Shown: one piece after another, positions 42,024 through 50,606 of the stretch
Position numbering within the stretch: position 1 is the first letter of the stretch
Layout of the letters: each line of letters begins with the position of its first letter
NCBI GenBank assembly: GCA_964578975.1
Contig: CAZOFA010000004.1
Coordinates: forward strand, 1-50,606
Reading direction: 5' to 3'
Source: CAYRUP01 sp964578975
GTDB taxonomy: Bacteria > Pseudomonadota > Gammaproteobacteria > DSM-16500
Length of the DNA: 50,606 nucleotides
Made by a program: the position numbers and the translations under genes
The notes under the pieces: generated by a model
Told to the model about the DNA's origin: nothing
Databases searched by the model: none
What the model saw: only the letters and a program-made list of their open reading frames with translations

Positions 42024-45000
42024 TTATCCAACTTGGGCAAAATCAAATAACTCGCGTAACACGACAGAATAGGTGATGAATCCGACATTGTTACTGGATT
42101 TAATTTCCGCAAGTAAATTTTGCCAACGTTGAATCAGTAATTGATATTGCTCCAACCAAGCATCAATACGCTCATTGACGCTGAGTAATTTTAATTTTTT
42201 CTGTTTGAGTGTCAACACACTGACGCTTAATTTGCGTTGTACGCGATCCAAATCATCTCTAAATCCAGAGCGCGCCAATTCATCCCATTGATTTTCAATT
42301 GAATAGCCATTCATTTGATCGCGTAACCAATTTAATTCTAAATACGAGCCCAGAGAATAATAAATTTGCGCCATCTCTGAAATATTCAAATTATGTTTAG
42401 TGGCCGCTTCCACAATATCCAGTGCGGTAAATAAAATATTGCAACTCGCGATACGCTCAGCGAGGGGATTTGTCACGCCTTGATCCAGCAATGAATCGGT
42501 TTCCAGTTTTAATAATTCCTGATCGGATTCGGTGAGCAGCTGGGGAAGTTGTTTAATTAATTCAGCGATGGGTTTGGCGTAATGATGAATAACTTTTTCA
42601 ATGTCAAGATTGGGCTTTAAATTACGTAAAAACCAACGCGTCGCACGACGAATTAAATAATAAATTTGCAACATCATTTTTTGTTGAACCGCTGTATTTA
42701 CTTTCAAATCCAAGCTTTCAATTTGTTTCCATAACTCATCCATCCCATAAATTTGTTCTGCGACTACATATGCACGCACAATAAATGCAACTGAGGCACC
42801 TGTTTCGCGTTGTAACCGTTCGATAAAATTAACACCCATGCGATCAGTAATATGTTTCCCCAATTGCGTGGCAATAATTTCGCGGCGTAGACTATGTTCT
42901 TTCATTTCCGGTAAATATTTTTTGATAAGTAACGGTGGAAATGCCATTTTAAGAAAATGCGTAAAGTACTCATCTTCAGGAATATCGGACGCTAGAATAT
43001 CTTGCTTTAAAAACATTTTGCAGTAAGAAAGTAATATGGCAAGCTCAGGTCGTGTTAATCCCTGCCCGTTGGCTTTGCGCTCTAATAATTTTTTTTCATT
43101 CGGTATAAATTCTAACGCACGATTGAGACGGCCGGTTTTTTCTAATTCATTCATGTAGCGTCTGAATAAGTCCATCGTTTGCAAAGCAACGGATGCTTCC
43201 AAGCTCAGCATTTGCGTTTGCTCGTAATTATCACGCAACACTAATTGCGCAACTTCATCCGTCATTTTTTCTAATAATTTGTTACGTTGCTCGAGTGTGA
43301 TTTCGTTTTCGAACACCAACTTGTTCAGCAAAATCTTCATGTTGACTTCATGGTCAGAGCAATCCACACCCGCAGAATTATCGATAAAATCGGTGTAAAG
43401 CACGCCACCACTCAATGAATATTCAATGCGTGCGAGCTGAGTTAAGCCTAAATTGCCACCCTCGCCGACGACACGTGCTTTTAACTCATTACCATTCACA
43501 CGAATCGCATCATTGGTTCGATCACCCACTTCAGCGTGAGTTTCATCACTCGATTTAACAAATGTTCCGATACCGCCATTCCAAATCAAATCAACCGACG
43601 ACATTAAAATTGCACGGATTAAATCATTCGGCATCAGATGATCGGATTCAATGCCAAACACTCTTTTCATTTCAGAAGAAATTTTAATGGATTTTGCTGC
43701 GCGATTAAAAACACCACCGCCTTTTGAAATCAGTTCAGCGTTATAATCCATCCACGTCGAACGTGGCAAATTAAATAAGCGCGCGCGTTCTTCAAAACTG
43801 GCTGCTGCATCCGGATCCGGATCAATAAAAATATGCATGTGATTGTATGCAGCAACCAGTTTAATGTGTTTCGACATTAACATGCCATTACCAAACACAT
43901 CGCCACTCATGTCACCAATACCCACCACAGTAAAATCACTGGCTTCTGGATTAATGCCCAATTCACGAAAATGACGTTTGACCGATTCCCAAGCGCCGCG
44001 TGCAGTAATCCCCATTTTTTTGTGATCGTATCCCGCGGAACCGCCTGAGGCGAATGCATCGTCCAACCAAAATTCATATTCTTTTGAAATACCATTGGCG
44101 ATATCAGAAAATGTCGCAGTACCTTTATCGGCCGCCACCACTAAATAAGGATCATCTTCGTCATAACGCACCACATCTGTCGGCGTTATCACTTTTCCGT
44201 CTTTGATGTTGTCTGTAATATCGAGCATGCCGCGAATAAATGTGGAGTAACATGCAATACCTTCTTTCATGATTGCATCTCGATCGCCATCCACCGGTAA
44301 TTTTTTGGGAAAAAATCCACCTTTTGCACCCACTGGCACAATCACCGAATTTTTGACTTGTTGCGCTTTCATTAAACCCAACACTTCTGAGCGAAAATCT
44401 TCACGACGATCTGACCAACGCAATCCGCCACGCGCAACTTTTCCGGCGCGTAAATGCACGCCTTCCACACGCGGTGAATAAACAAAAATTTCATACATGG
44501 GTCTTGGTAGGGGTAATTCTGAAATTTGTGAAGGATCAAATTTAAATGAAATATGCGCTTTGAAATTTCCATCTTTTGATGTTTGAAAATAATTAGTGCG
44601 TAGCGTGGCTAAAATCACTTCTAAAATACGACGAATAATTCTGTCTTCATCCAAACTACTCACTTCTTCGAGCGCTTGAGTGATTTTCGAAATTGTTTCT
44701 GAAATATCAGGACGATCTTCTCCATATTCTGGCGAAAATCGTAACTTAAATAATTCTATTAAATTTTTAGCAATATGCGTGTTATTAATTAATGCGGACG
44801 CAACATAGGTTTGACTGAAGGTAAATCCAGTTTGACGTAAATAGCGCGTATAAGCGCGTAATACGGCTGTTTCATGCCAAGTGAGCTGTGCTTCAAGCAC
44901 TAAACGGTTAAACGCATCATCTTCGCTATCGGCAAACCAAATATGCGTGAACGCTTCTTGAAAATTATCTTTTATCGAATCGACATCTAATTGTTTATTT

Positions 45001-46859
45001 TTGACATGCACCATGTCGAAATCACTGATCCAAATCAGTGTCCCATCACGGAATATAATTTCATGTGGGCGTTCACCAATAATACGTAATCCCATATTTT
45101 CCAGCGTGGGTAACACATCGGATAAAGCAATGGTATGTTCACTATGAAAAAGTTTTAATTGTAAAGAATGCGTGCCCGATTTATAAAATAACATTTCCAA
45201 TGGATTTTGATTGGAAAGTGATTCTATTTTTTTAATGTCATTCATGGCCTCAGACGGCAAATAACATTCTGTATAACTTGCTGGAAATGCTTTACGATAT
45301 TTGGAAAAATATTTTAATCCTTCTGCTTCGCCATATTTACTCACGAGTTGTGTTTTTAACTCATCCGCCCATGAGCGTGAGACATCAATTAATTGTTTTT
45401 CGAGTTGTGCCAAATCATATTCAACCGGCACTTTTGGATTCACACGAACAAGATAGTGAATGCGCGCTAACACTGAATCTGAAAAATAGGTGGTAAATGA
45501 AGATTCTAAACCATTAAAGGCTTGCATTAACACATCTTGCATATTGAGCGATAATTCCGTATTCGAAATTTCGCGCGGGACATAGACCAAACAGGAAAAA
45601 TATCTGCCGTAGGAATCTTTACGCACGAATAAACGAATACGTTTACGTTCTTGTAAATGCAAAATACCTTGCGTGAGCGTCACCAATTCTTCATGGGTTG
45701 CTTGAAACAAATCATCACGCGGTAATGTTTCAAGAATGTGAACCACTTCTTTTCCATTATGACTATCCGGCGGATAATGAAATTCTTGAATGACTTTAGC
45801 AACTTTATGGCGCAAAAACGGAATATACAGTGGGCTTGAGTGGTAGGCGGTTGATGTATATAAACCGATAAAACGACGTTCGCCGATGAGTTCACCTTTA
45901 TCATTAAAGCGTTTTACGCCAATGTAATCTGTGTAAACCGCGCGATGCACGGTTGAGTGCGTATTGGTTTTCGCAATAATCAAAATATTTTTGGATAACG
46001 CAAGTTTGCGTGCTTGCGGAGGTAAATCTGAATAATTACGTGAAACCGTGCTTGCCGTATCATCGCGTAACACGCCAAGCCCAGTGCCAGGCACAATTTG
46101 TAATGCACGATTGGTTTCGTTACCAATGAGCTTATAATCACGCGCACCTAAAAAAGTAAAATGATTGTTGATAATCCAACGTAAAAAATCTTTTGATTCG
46201 GCAATTTCAGCCGGATCGAGTGGCGGTGGATTTTGTTCTAATTCAAGTAACGCTTCTTCAACACTATTCACCATCTTGCGCCAATCAGCGACCGACACGC
46301 GCACATCGCCTAATACTCTTTCAATATTGAGGCGTAATGCTTCCATCGCTTCGGTATCAATTTGTCGATCGATTTCAACATAAATCGGCGCCTCTGAATA
46401 AGCACCTGGCTCACTTGCGCCCACCGGTAAAATTTCCACAATACGATTTTGTTTGTCGCGCTTTACTTTCAATCCACCAAAGTGAATGGTGTAATGCACT
46501 TGAAAGCCATTGCGATTGATTTCAGTACGAATCGAATCCACTAAAAATGGAATGTCATCGTGCGAAATTTCAATAATCGTATGTGTTGATTGCCAACCAT
46601 CTTTTTCGAGTGTGGGATTAAAAATTCGTACCTTAGCTTCATTCGGCGCTCGTTCATAGATAAAATTCCAATGCGATAAAAATGCACCGTATAAATCATC
46701 TATTGATCGTGTCGTAAGATCATCCAATGAGCAATTCACGAAGTAACGTTGTGCGAATATTTCCAAAAGCGCTTCTTGCGCTTCAGGAACTCTAGTTTTT
46801 AAATATTGGCGTATTTTATTAATGATCTCTTGTCGACCCGCATCTTGTAGACCAGCCAT
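42024..46859 (-). CDS. NAD-specific glutamate dehydrogenase (large type)
   Basis: A 1,611-residue enzyme of the giant NAD-GDH family (about 1,600 aa; GdhB/GDH2 type), complete from MAGLQDAGRQEIINKIRQYL to the C-terminal helical region. N-terminal ACT-like regulatory segments (IFNPTLEKDGWQSTHTIIEISHDDIPFLVDSIRTEINRNGF) precede the catalytic core: VARGGLRWSDRREDFRSEVLGLMKAQQVKNSVIVPVGAKGGFF, with the substrate-binding Lys, and VVGIGDMSGDVFGNGML. It deaminates glutamate to 2-oxoglutarate. For bacteria that live on amino acids, such as Coxiella and Legionella, this is a main entry to the TCA cycle. It is consistent with the DAACS symporter at 31.7 kb. Confidence 0.96.
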   Translation of the reverse strand: MAGLQDAGRQEIINKIRQYLKTRVPEAQEALLEIFAQRYFVNCSLDDLTTRSIDDLYGAFLSHWNFIYERAPNEAKVRIFNPTLEKDGWQSTHTIIEISHDDIPFLVDSIRTEINRNGFQVHYTIHFGGLKVKRDKQNRIVEILPVGASEPGAYSEAPIYVEIDRQIDTEAMEALRLNIERVLGDVRVSVADWRKMVNSVEEALLELEQNPPPLDPAEIAESKDFLRWIINNHFTFLGARDYKLIGNETNRALQIVPGTGLGVLRDDTASTVSRNYSDLPPQARKLALSKNILIIAKTNTHSTVHRAVYTDYIGVKRFNDKGELIGERRFIGLYTSTAYHSSPLYIPFLRHKVAKVIQEFHYPPDSHNGKEVVHILETLPRDDLFQATHEELVTLTQGILHLQERKRIRLFVRKDSYGRYFSCLVYVPREISNTELSLNMQDVLMQAFNGLESSFTTYFSDSVLARIHYLVRVNPKVPVEYDLAQLEKQLIDVSRSWADELKTQLVSKYGEAEGLKYFSKYRKAFPASYTECYLPSEAMNDIKKIESLSNQNPLEMLFYKSGTHSLQLKLFHSEHTIALSDVLPTLENMGLRIIGERPHEIIFRDGTLIWISDFDMVHVKNKQLDVDSIKDNFQEAFTHIWFADSEDDAFNRLVLEAQLTWHETAVLRAYTRYLRQTGFTFSQTYVASALINNTHIAKNLIELFKLRFSPEYGEDRPDISETISKITQALEEVSSLDEDRIIRRILEVILATLRTNYFQTSKDGNFKAHISFKFDPSQISELPLPRPMYEIFVYSPRVEGVHLRAGKVARGGLRWSDRREDFRSEVLGLMKAQQVKNSVIVPVGAKGGFFPKKLPVDGDRDAIMKEGIACYSTFIRGMLDITDNIKDGKVITPTDVVRYDEDDPYLVVAADKGTATFSDIANGISKEYEFWLDDAFASGGSAGYDHKKMGITARGAWESVKRHFRELGINPEASDFTVVGIGDMSGDVFGNGMLMSKHIKLVAAYNHMHIFIDPDPDAAASFEERARLFNLPRSTWMDYNAELISKGGGVFNRAAKSIKISSEMKRVFGIESDHLMPNDLIRAILMSSVDLIWNGGIGTFVKSSDETHAEVGDRTNDAIRVNGNELKARVVGEGGNLGLTQLARIEYSLSGGVLYTDFIDNSAGVDCSDHEVNMKILLNKLVFENEITLEQRNKLLEKMTDEVAQLVLRDNYEQTQMLSLEASVALQTMDLFRRYMNELEKTGRLNRALEFIPNEKKLLERKANGQGLTRPELAILLSYCKMFLKQDILASDIPEDEYFTHFLKMAFPPLLIKKYLPEMKEHSLRREIIATQLGKHITDRMGVNFIERLQRETGASVAFIVRAYVVAEQIYGMDELWKQIESLDLKVNTAVQQKMMLQIYYLIRRATRWFLRNLKPNLDIEKVIHHYAKPIAELIKQLPQLLTESDQELLKLETDSLLDQGVTNPLAERIASCNILFTALDIVEAATKHNLNISEMAQIYYSLGSYLELNWLRDQMNGYSIENQWDELARSGFRDDLDRVQRKLSVSVLTLKQKKLKLLSVNERIDAWLEQYQLLIQRWQNLLAEIKSSNNVGFITYSVVLRELFDFAQVG

Positions 46860-46932
46860 AGAAAAGATTTAACCCCCAGAGTTTTGTAGTAATATGGCTG
46901 ATTTTAGCGCTGTTACGGGTTGCAATACAAAC

Positions 46933-47592
46933 CTATTTTACGGCCTTTTTTGCGATGTCATCGCGCAGGTAAACGGGCAATGCATCAGAGGGCGCCATCA
47001 TGACGCCCTGTTTATTTGCTAATTCCAGTATCGCGCAAGCATTTGCTAAACATGTAATATCTTTTTTTAAGGGTTTTAGCGTGATTTGCTGTTGATAAAC
47101 ATCCCATGCATTGCCGACACCATACCAATTTTCCTCTGAGATGGACATTAAATCGGGCGTGCTCAATCTTTCCTGACCGATGAGTTTAACTAACGCCTGT
47201 GACTCGACTGTGTAATAAGCCCAGTAAATTTCATTAACGCGCGCATCGATGGCAACTACTATTTTTTCCCAACCGAGTTCTTGATAAGCCGTTTGCGCCG
47301 TTGCCGCCAATGAAGAAATCGGAATCAACGGTTTTTCGCCTGCAAACCCGAGTCCCTGTGCCACACTAGTCGCAAGCCTGACACCCGTAAAACTTCCAGG
47401 ACCACATCCAAATGCAATTGCATCTACTTGTTTTAATGTAATATTCTTCTCTGAAAATAGTTCATGAATCATGGGTAAAATCAATTTTGATTGTTGCATG
47501 GGCGCGATGGTATGGCGAAAAGAAATTTTTTCATCGAACAATAAAGCGACAGAGCATGCGGTCGATGAAGTATCAAAGGCAAGCAGATTCAT
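46933..47592 (-). CDS. tsaB: tRNA t6A biosynthesis protein TsaB
   Basis: A 219-residue ASKHA-fold partner of TsaD/TsaE in making N6-threonylcarbamoyl-adenosine on tRNAs. Motifs are LLAFDTSSTACSVAL, HSQ-type block replaced by QQSKLILPMIHELF, and the hallmark AFGCGPGSFTGVRLATSVAQGL. TsaB lacks the metal site of TsaD, as expected, and acts as scaffold. It is upstream of gdh on the same strand (73-base gap) and divergent from the secreted hypothetical gene at 47686. Confidence 0.95.
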   Translation of the reverse strand: MNLLAFDTSSTACSVALLFDEKISFRHTIAPMQQSKLILPMIHELFSEKNITLKQVDAIAFGCGPGSFTGVRLATSVAQGLGFAGEKPLIPISSLAATAQTAYQELGWEKIVVAIDARVNEIYWAYYTVESQALVKLIGQERLSTPDLMSISEENWYGVGNAWDVYQQQITLKPLKKDITCLANACAILELANKQGVMMAPSDALPVYLRDDIAKKAVK

Positions 47593-47685
47593 TCTAAATT
47601 CTCAGTAATCGATTGATTTTGGTCATTAACGCAAATGAATTGAGAGAAGTCAAATTTGGTATAATTATAAAAAAGGAGCTGATGC

Positions 47686-48240
47686 ATGAGAATTCTACTT
47701 GTATTGAGTTTGCTTTTTTTAAGTAGTATCGCTCGGGCTTATACAGCGACAGATGAATCGAGTCTTGCTCTGAAATTACCGCCGGGATTTCAACAACAAG
47801 GTGAAACGCAAAAAACAACTTCTACGATGACCACTATTTATGTTCATACGCTTCCCCAAGGCGGAAATGAAAAAATTCGTATGGATAGTTTTAAAAAACC
47901 ACCCAATATGACAACAGACGACATTCTTAAAAAACTCTATGATGAATTTATTTTAGGATTTAAGGCAGGAATGCCTGAGAATATGAAAAATATAAAATAT
48001 GAAATAACGCCACTCACTGTTCTACCACAAAAAAATGTTCCGTTTAGCGCATGGCTGGTTAAAACCTCCATAATAAATCCGCCGATTAATGTTCTGATGC
48101 TGTGGATTGATGCCGATGCATCAACGCTGTATGTCATTACTTATTTTCCTGAAATAACAGATGGGCTTGACGTTGCGATTGCGAAATTAAAATCTTTTGT
48201 GGATATTTGTTATAAAAGTGGTTGTTATTCGGTGCAATAA
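47686..48240 (+). CDS. Secreted hypothetical protein
   Basis: A 184-residue protein with signal peptide MRILLVLSLLFLSSIARA. The mature part is alpha/beta (LALKLPPGFQQQGETQKT, TTIYVHTLPQGGNEKIRMDSF, VLMLWIDADASTLYVITYFPEI) and ends with a Cys pair (CYKSGC). AAGGAG stands 8 bases before the ATG, and TATAAT at 47660-47665 could be its −10. The family is not recognised. Likely periplasmic. Confidence 0.75.
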   Translation: MRILLVLSLLFLSSIARAYTATDESSLALKLPPGFQQQGETQKTTSTMTTIYVHTLPQGGNEKIRMDSFKKPPNMTTDDILKKLYDEFILGFKAGMPENMKNIKYEITPLTVLPQKNVPFSAWLVKTSIINPPINVLMLWIDADASTLYVITYFPEITDGLDVAIAKLKSFVDICYKSGCYSVQ

Positions 48241-48247
48241 ACTCAAT

Positions 48248-48607
48248 TCACCGTTTCGCTTGATCCCACAACAGCATTAATTCTTTAAAAGATAAACCAT
48301 GCAATTGATTTAACCCTTTTTCTTTCGCGAGTTTTTCAACAATTCTAAATCGACGTTCAAATTTATCGACACTCTGCGCTAACGTTTTTTCCGGATCAAA
48401 TTGCTTAAATACACACAACGAAAAAACCGCATGCAGTAAATCACCAATTTCATCTTGAAGTTTATTTCGATCACCATCTTTTAAATGAACATTAATCTCA
48501 TTAATTTCACTTTTAATTTGCTGAATAATTTGCTCAGCCGTTTCCCATTTAAAACCGAAGTCAGCCGCTTCATGCTCGAGAGAGAGCAACTTTTCTAATA
48601 TATTCAT
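48248..48607 (-). CDS. MazG-type nucleoside triphosphate pyrophosphohydrolase, half-length
   Basis: A 119-residue protein equal to the C-terminal half of E. coli MazG (263 aa). The blocks are EHEAADFGFKWETAEQIIQQIKSEINEINVHLKDGDRNKLQDEIGDLLHAVFSLCVF, with metal ligands in the E-x2-E…EIGDLL helix motif, then AQSVDKFERRFRIVEKLAKEKG. The N-terminal MazG domain is missing, which leaves a single catalytic module as in some small MazG-like enzymes. It would hydrolyse (d)NTPs to monophosphates. It sits 7 bases downstream of the C1 peptidase stop on the same strand. Confidence 0.85.
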   Translation of the reverse strand: MNILEKLLSLEHEAADFGFKWETAEQIIQQIKSEINEINVHLKDGDRNKLQDEIGDLLHAVFSLCVFKQFDPEKTLAQSVDKFERRFRIVEKLAKEKGLNQLHGLSFKELMLLWDQAKR

Positions 48608-48614
48608 TTTTTTT

Positions 48615-49679
48615 CTAGCTCCCTGAAAACCAAACCACTTCTTGTGCTTCTACGACCAAGTGGCGGAAAAAATCATATGTCATGTAATAATTTCCATTAT
48701 CACCCGCCTTATCGCCCCATGAATTACGCAGTGTTAATAAGCCGCGATGTTTTTTACCTGCGTCATCGTAAACGATTGCATTATCATCATACGCGGTGAT
48801 CACCATTTCATGTAATGCGATACCTTTTAAATCTTTTTTCATTGCCGCAGTTAATACCCACGTGTCAGAGGGTTGATGATACCTTCCGCAAGCGCCTACA
48901 TTGCAATATTCATACGGTATCATCGTGGCGAATGTGACACGCCCGGCTGACTTCGGATCAGATGCAATGGGTTTATTGGCCAATGCATCTTTTACACGAT
49001 GCAAAATTAACGCACTATTTCCATCGATTTTATCACCCCAACTTAAACGATCTTGCATGGTCATGAAAGGTCGATAAACGACATGATCTTTAATATTTTC
49101 GCTTGAAACATGATAATCATGCAGCGGCATTGCATTTCCGCGGTCCGACGACTGCACGGGATAATCACTTAATCCACCACATATTTTAGTTTTTTGCGTC
49201 GTGGTATTCACAATACCAAATTCTATTAATTGATTTAAAACAACTCCACCCCAGGAACCGTCCCAACCACTGGGGTAATAGTCATAATCGGGATCGTTAT
49301 CGTCAAAATAAGTGCCTAATTCCAAGGGACAGAGTTGACTCACATAATCACCTTTTCCTAAAAGCGCATCTAAGGCAGCGGTATTAGCAAATGTGGCACA
49401 GGTACCAAAAATCCCTTGATCAAATACCGGCGTGTTATTCATACCGACATCGGCCGCTGGCGGAAGACCATCCGGACCCAAAGGAGTCAATGTTCGAAAA
49501 GTCGTAAATTGCTGACGTTCGGTTGGCGTTAATTCGATATTTATTAATGAAATACGTTTAATGATCGCAGGGTGACTGGCTAGAGTAACCGGAATGGGTT
49601 TACCGAGTTTGAATGCAAACGTATTCATAGAGAAAAATAATGTGATACCAGCGAGAGAAAGCAGTGTTTTTAATTTCAT
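48615..49679 (-). CDS. Secreted papain-family (C1A) cysteine peptidase
   Basis: A 354-residue protein with signal peptide MKLKTLLSLAGITLFFSMNTFA and a short propeptide-like region. The catalytic residues of the papain fold are in place: oxyanion Gln88 and Cys94 in VFDQGIFGTCATFANTAAL (QG-xxx-C spacing as in papain), His290 in LHEMVITAYDD, Asn319 in LRNSWGD. The 'GTCATFA' replaces papain's GSCWAFS. Bacterial members occur in Legionella and Coxiella as secreted proteases. The chagasin-type inhibitor at 26953-27366 is a plausible partner. Probably forms an operon with the half-length MazG. Confidence 0.9.
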   Translation of the reverse strand: MKLKTLLSLAGITLFFSMNTFAFKLGKPIPVTLASHPAIIKRISLINIELTPTERQQFTTFRTLTPLGPDGLPPAADVGMNNTPVFDQGIFGTCATFANTAALDALLGKGDYVSQLCPLELGTYFDDNDPDYDYYPSGWDGSWGGVVLNQLIEFGIVNTTTQKTKICGGLSDYPVQSSDRGNAMPLHDYHVSSENIKDHVVYRPFMTMQDRLSWGDKIDGNSALILHRVKDALANKPIASDPKSAGRVTFATMIPYEYCNVGACGRYHQPSDTWVLTAAMKKDLKGIALHEMVITAYDDNAIVYDDAGKKHRGLLTLRNSWGDKAGDNGNYYMTYDFFRHLVVEAQEVVWFSGS

Positions 49680-49746
49680 TATATTTAGGCCTCGTTTTTT
49701 GAGTGTGAGTATAGACTATAAATTAAAAAAGAAACAGTTGATTTGG

Positions 49747-49774
49747 TTGAGATAACACCAAGAATCGATATAAT
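49747..49774 (+). promoter_or_regulatory. Predicted promoter of lepB
   Basis: TTGAGA (49747-49752) and TATAAT (49769-49774) are separated by 16 bases, and the lepB start lies 36 bases downstream of the −10 box. It is in the divergent region between the C1 peptidase and lepB. Confidence 0.5.
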
Positions 49775-49810
49775 AGAACAAAATTACCGATGCTTTTTCC
49801 AGAGGACCAG

Positions 49811-50584
49811 ATGAACTTTAATTTCGAAGTTATTTTTTTCTATGCGGTTTTAATCACGGGTGTCATCGTATTATTGGATAAATTATTTTTCGCACGCGTC
49901 AGAAAAATAAAATCTAAAAAATTACCTCTGATTGTGGAAAGTGCGAAATCGATTTTTCCGGTGTTATTATTAGTTTTTTCGGCGCGTTCATTTGCGTTTG
50001 AAGCATTCCGCATTCCATCCGGTTCGTTAAAACCCACCATATTGATTGGAGATTTGATTTTAGTAAATAAATTTGATTATGGCATTCGCTTGCCGGTGAT
50101 TCATAAAAAAATTATTCCGATCGGTGACCCAAAACGTGGTGATATTGTGGTGTTTAACGGACCGCCGACTGAACCACCCTATCTCATTAAACGTGTCATC
50201 GGTGTTCCGGGTGATCATATTAGCTATCGAAATAAAATTTTGTATATTAATGGGAAACAAATTCCGCAACAGTTTGAGCAATACACGACGGATGAAGAAA
50301 ATAATGTGGGGCCATGGGATGTGATAGAGAAAAAAGAAAATTTATTAGGGATTCAACATCGGATTTATCAAATTCCTAATAAAGAAAATGATGATTTTGA
50401 AGTGAATGTGCCTAAGGGCAAATATTTTATGATGGGTGATAATCGAGACAATAGTGCCGATAGTCGTTCCTGGGGATTTCTTTCGGATGAAAAAATTATT
50501 GGGAAAGCAACGCGGGTTTTAGTGAGTTATGACAACATTAAGCATCCGATTCGGTGGAGTCGCGTGGGTGAGAAGATAATTTAG
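49811..50584 (+). CDS. lepB: Signal peptidase I (LepB)
   Basis: 257 residues from the ATG at 49811, chosen because AGAGGA lies just upstream; an ATG at 49790 has no site. It has two N-terminal membrane helices, then the catalytic Ser in FRIPSGSLKPTILIGD (SGSL for the usual SGSM), the general-base Lys in YLIKRVIGVPGD, and GDNRDNSADSRSWGFLSDEKIIGKA. The Leu after the nucleophile is a mild departure. It cleaves signal peptides of exported proteins at the outer face of the inner membrane, including the many predicted here. It is followed at once by a palindromic repeat that runs out of the window. Confidence 0.96.
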   Translation: MNFNFEVIFFYAVLITGVIVLLDKLFFARVRKIKSKKLPLIVESAKSIFPVLLLVFSARSFAFEAFRIPSGSLKPTILIGDLILVNKFDYGIRLPVIHKKIIPIGDPKRGDIVVFNGPPTEPPYLIKRVIGVPGDHISYRNKILYINGKQIPQQFEQYTTDEENNVGPWDVIEKKENLLGIQHRIYQIPNKENDDFEVNVPKGKYFMMGDNRDNSADSRSWGFLSDEKIIGKATRVLVSYDNIKHPIRWSRVGEKII

Positions 50585-50586
50585 CC

Positions 50587-50606
50587 CGTCATTGCGAGGA
50601 GCGTTA
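50587..50606. repeat. Start of a REP-like palindromic repeat (cut by window end)
   Basis: CGTCATTGCGAGGAGCG begins two bases after the lepB stop and matches the left arm of the repeats at 22033 and 35588. The right arm is outside the window. Confidence 0.75.

Overview
The window is about 50.6 kb of an AT-rich gammaproteobacterial chromosome. The housekeeping genes point to the Legionellales/Coxiellaceae side of the class. They include an asd–fimV–truA–accD–SPOR block, a 1,611-residue NAD-glutamate dehydrogenase, lpxH, adk, birA, recQ, ettA, tsaB and lepB. Between them lie many secreted or eukaryotic-like proteins typical of host-associated members: an F-box protein, a chagasin-like protease inhibitor, a papain-family protease, a probable MACPF-like protein, and a giant LRR/transglutaminase/AAA protein. 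The taxonomic placement is inference; no rRNA or other marker is present.

Layout. 1–3.1 kb: tail of an unseen gene, an outer-membrane barrel protein, two tandem paralogous Cys-containing secreted proteins, and an F-box protein. 3.2–4 kb: a HigBA-like (HI1419/HI1420-type) toxin–antitoxin pair with its own operator-like palindrome. 4.1–6.5 kb: a serine beta-lactamase-like hydrolase and a multi-pass membrane protein. 6.5–6.7 kb: a 10-N assembly gap inside a GC-rich inverted repeat. 6.7–9.7 kb: a secreted MACPF-like protein with two PAS–LuxR regulators around it, one of them frameshifted. 9.8–13.8 kb: a coiled-coil protein, a small secreted protein behind a strong dyad, birA, and a secreted polysaccharide deacetylase. 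13.8–22 kb: a 2,034-residue giant protein divergent from a copper amine oxidase. 22–25.6 kb: recQ and ettA. 25.7–31.4 kb: unknown and exported proteins, including a possible permuted papain-fold protein, a chagasin-type inhibitor and a beta-helix protein. 31.6–36.5 kb: DAACS symporter, DUF2147 protein, adk, a conserved hypothetical, lpxH and a phosphoethanolamine-methyltransferase-like enzyme. 36.6–47.6 kb: one long minus-strand housekeeping series (yjbQ, SPOR protein, accD, truA, a shrunken fimV, asd, a dead haloalkane-dehalogenase homologue, gdh, tsaB). 47.7–50.6 kb: a secreted hypothetical, a half-length MazG, a papain-family protease and lepB.

Two families of intergenic palindromes punctuate the window. 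One has the core GTCATTGCGA…GCAATCCAGG (complete or partial copies near 80, 12.9, 22.0, 35.6 and 50.6 kb), with a GTGTCATTCC variant at 28.2 and 36.6 kb. The other has the core CGTGCCCGAGCCCG (6.6 and 32.9 kb). They lie mostly at gene ends and probably double as terminators.

The best leads for something undescribed are the giant TGase–AAA protein, the MACPF-like/PAS–LuxR cassette, the F-box protein with a duplicated C-terminal module, the small secreted gene behind a promoter-embedded dyad, and the hydrolase that has lost its nucleophile.
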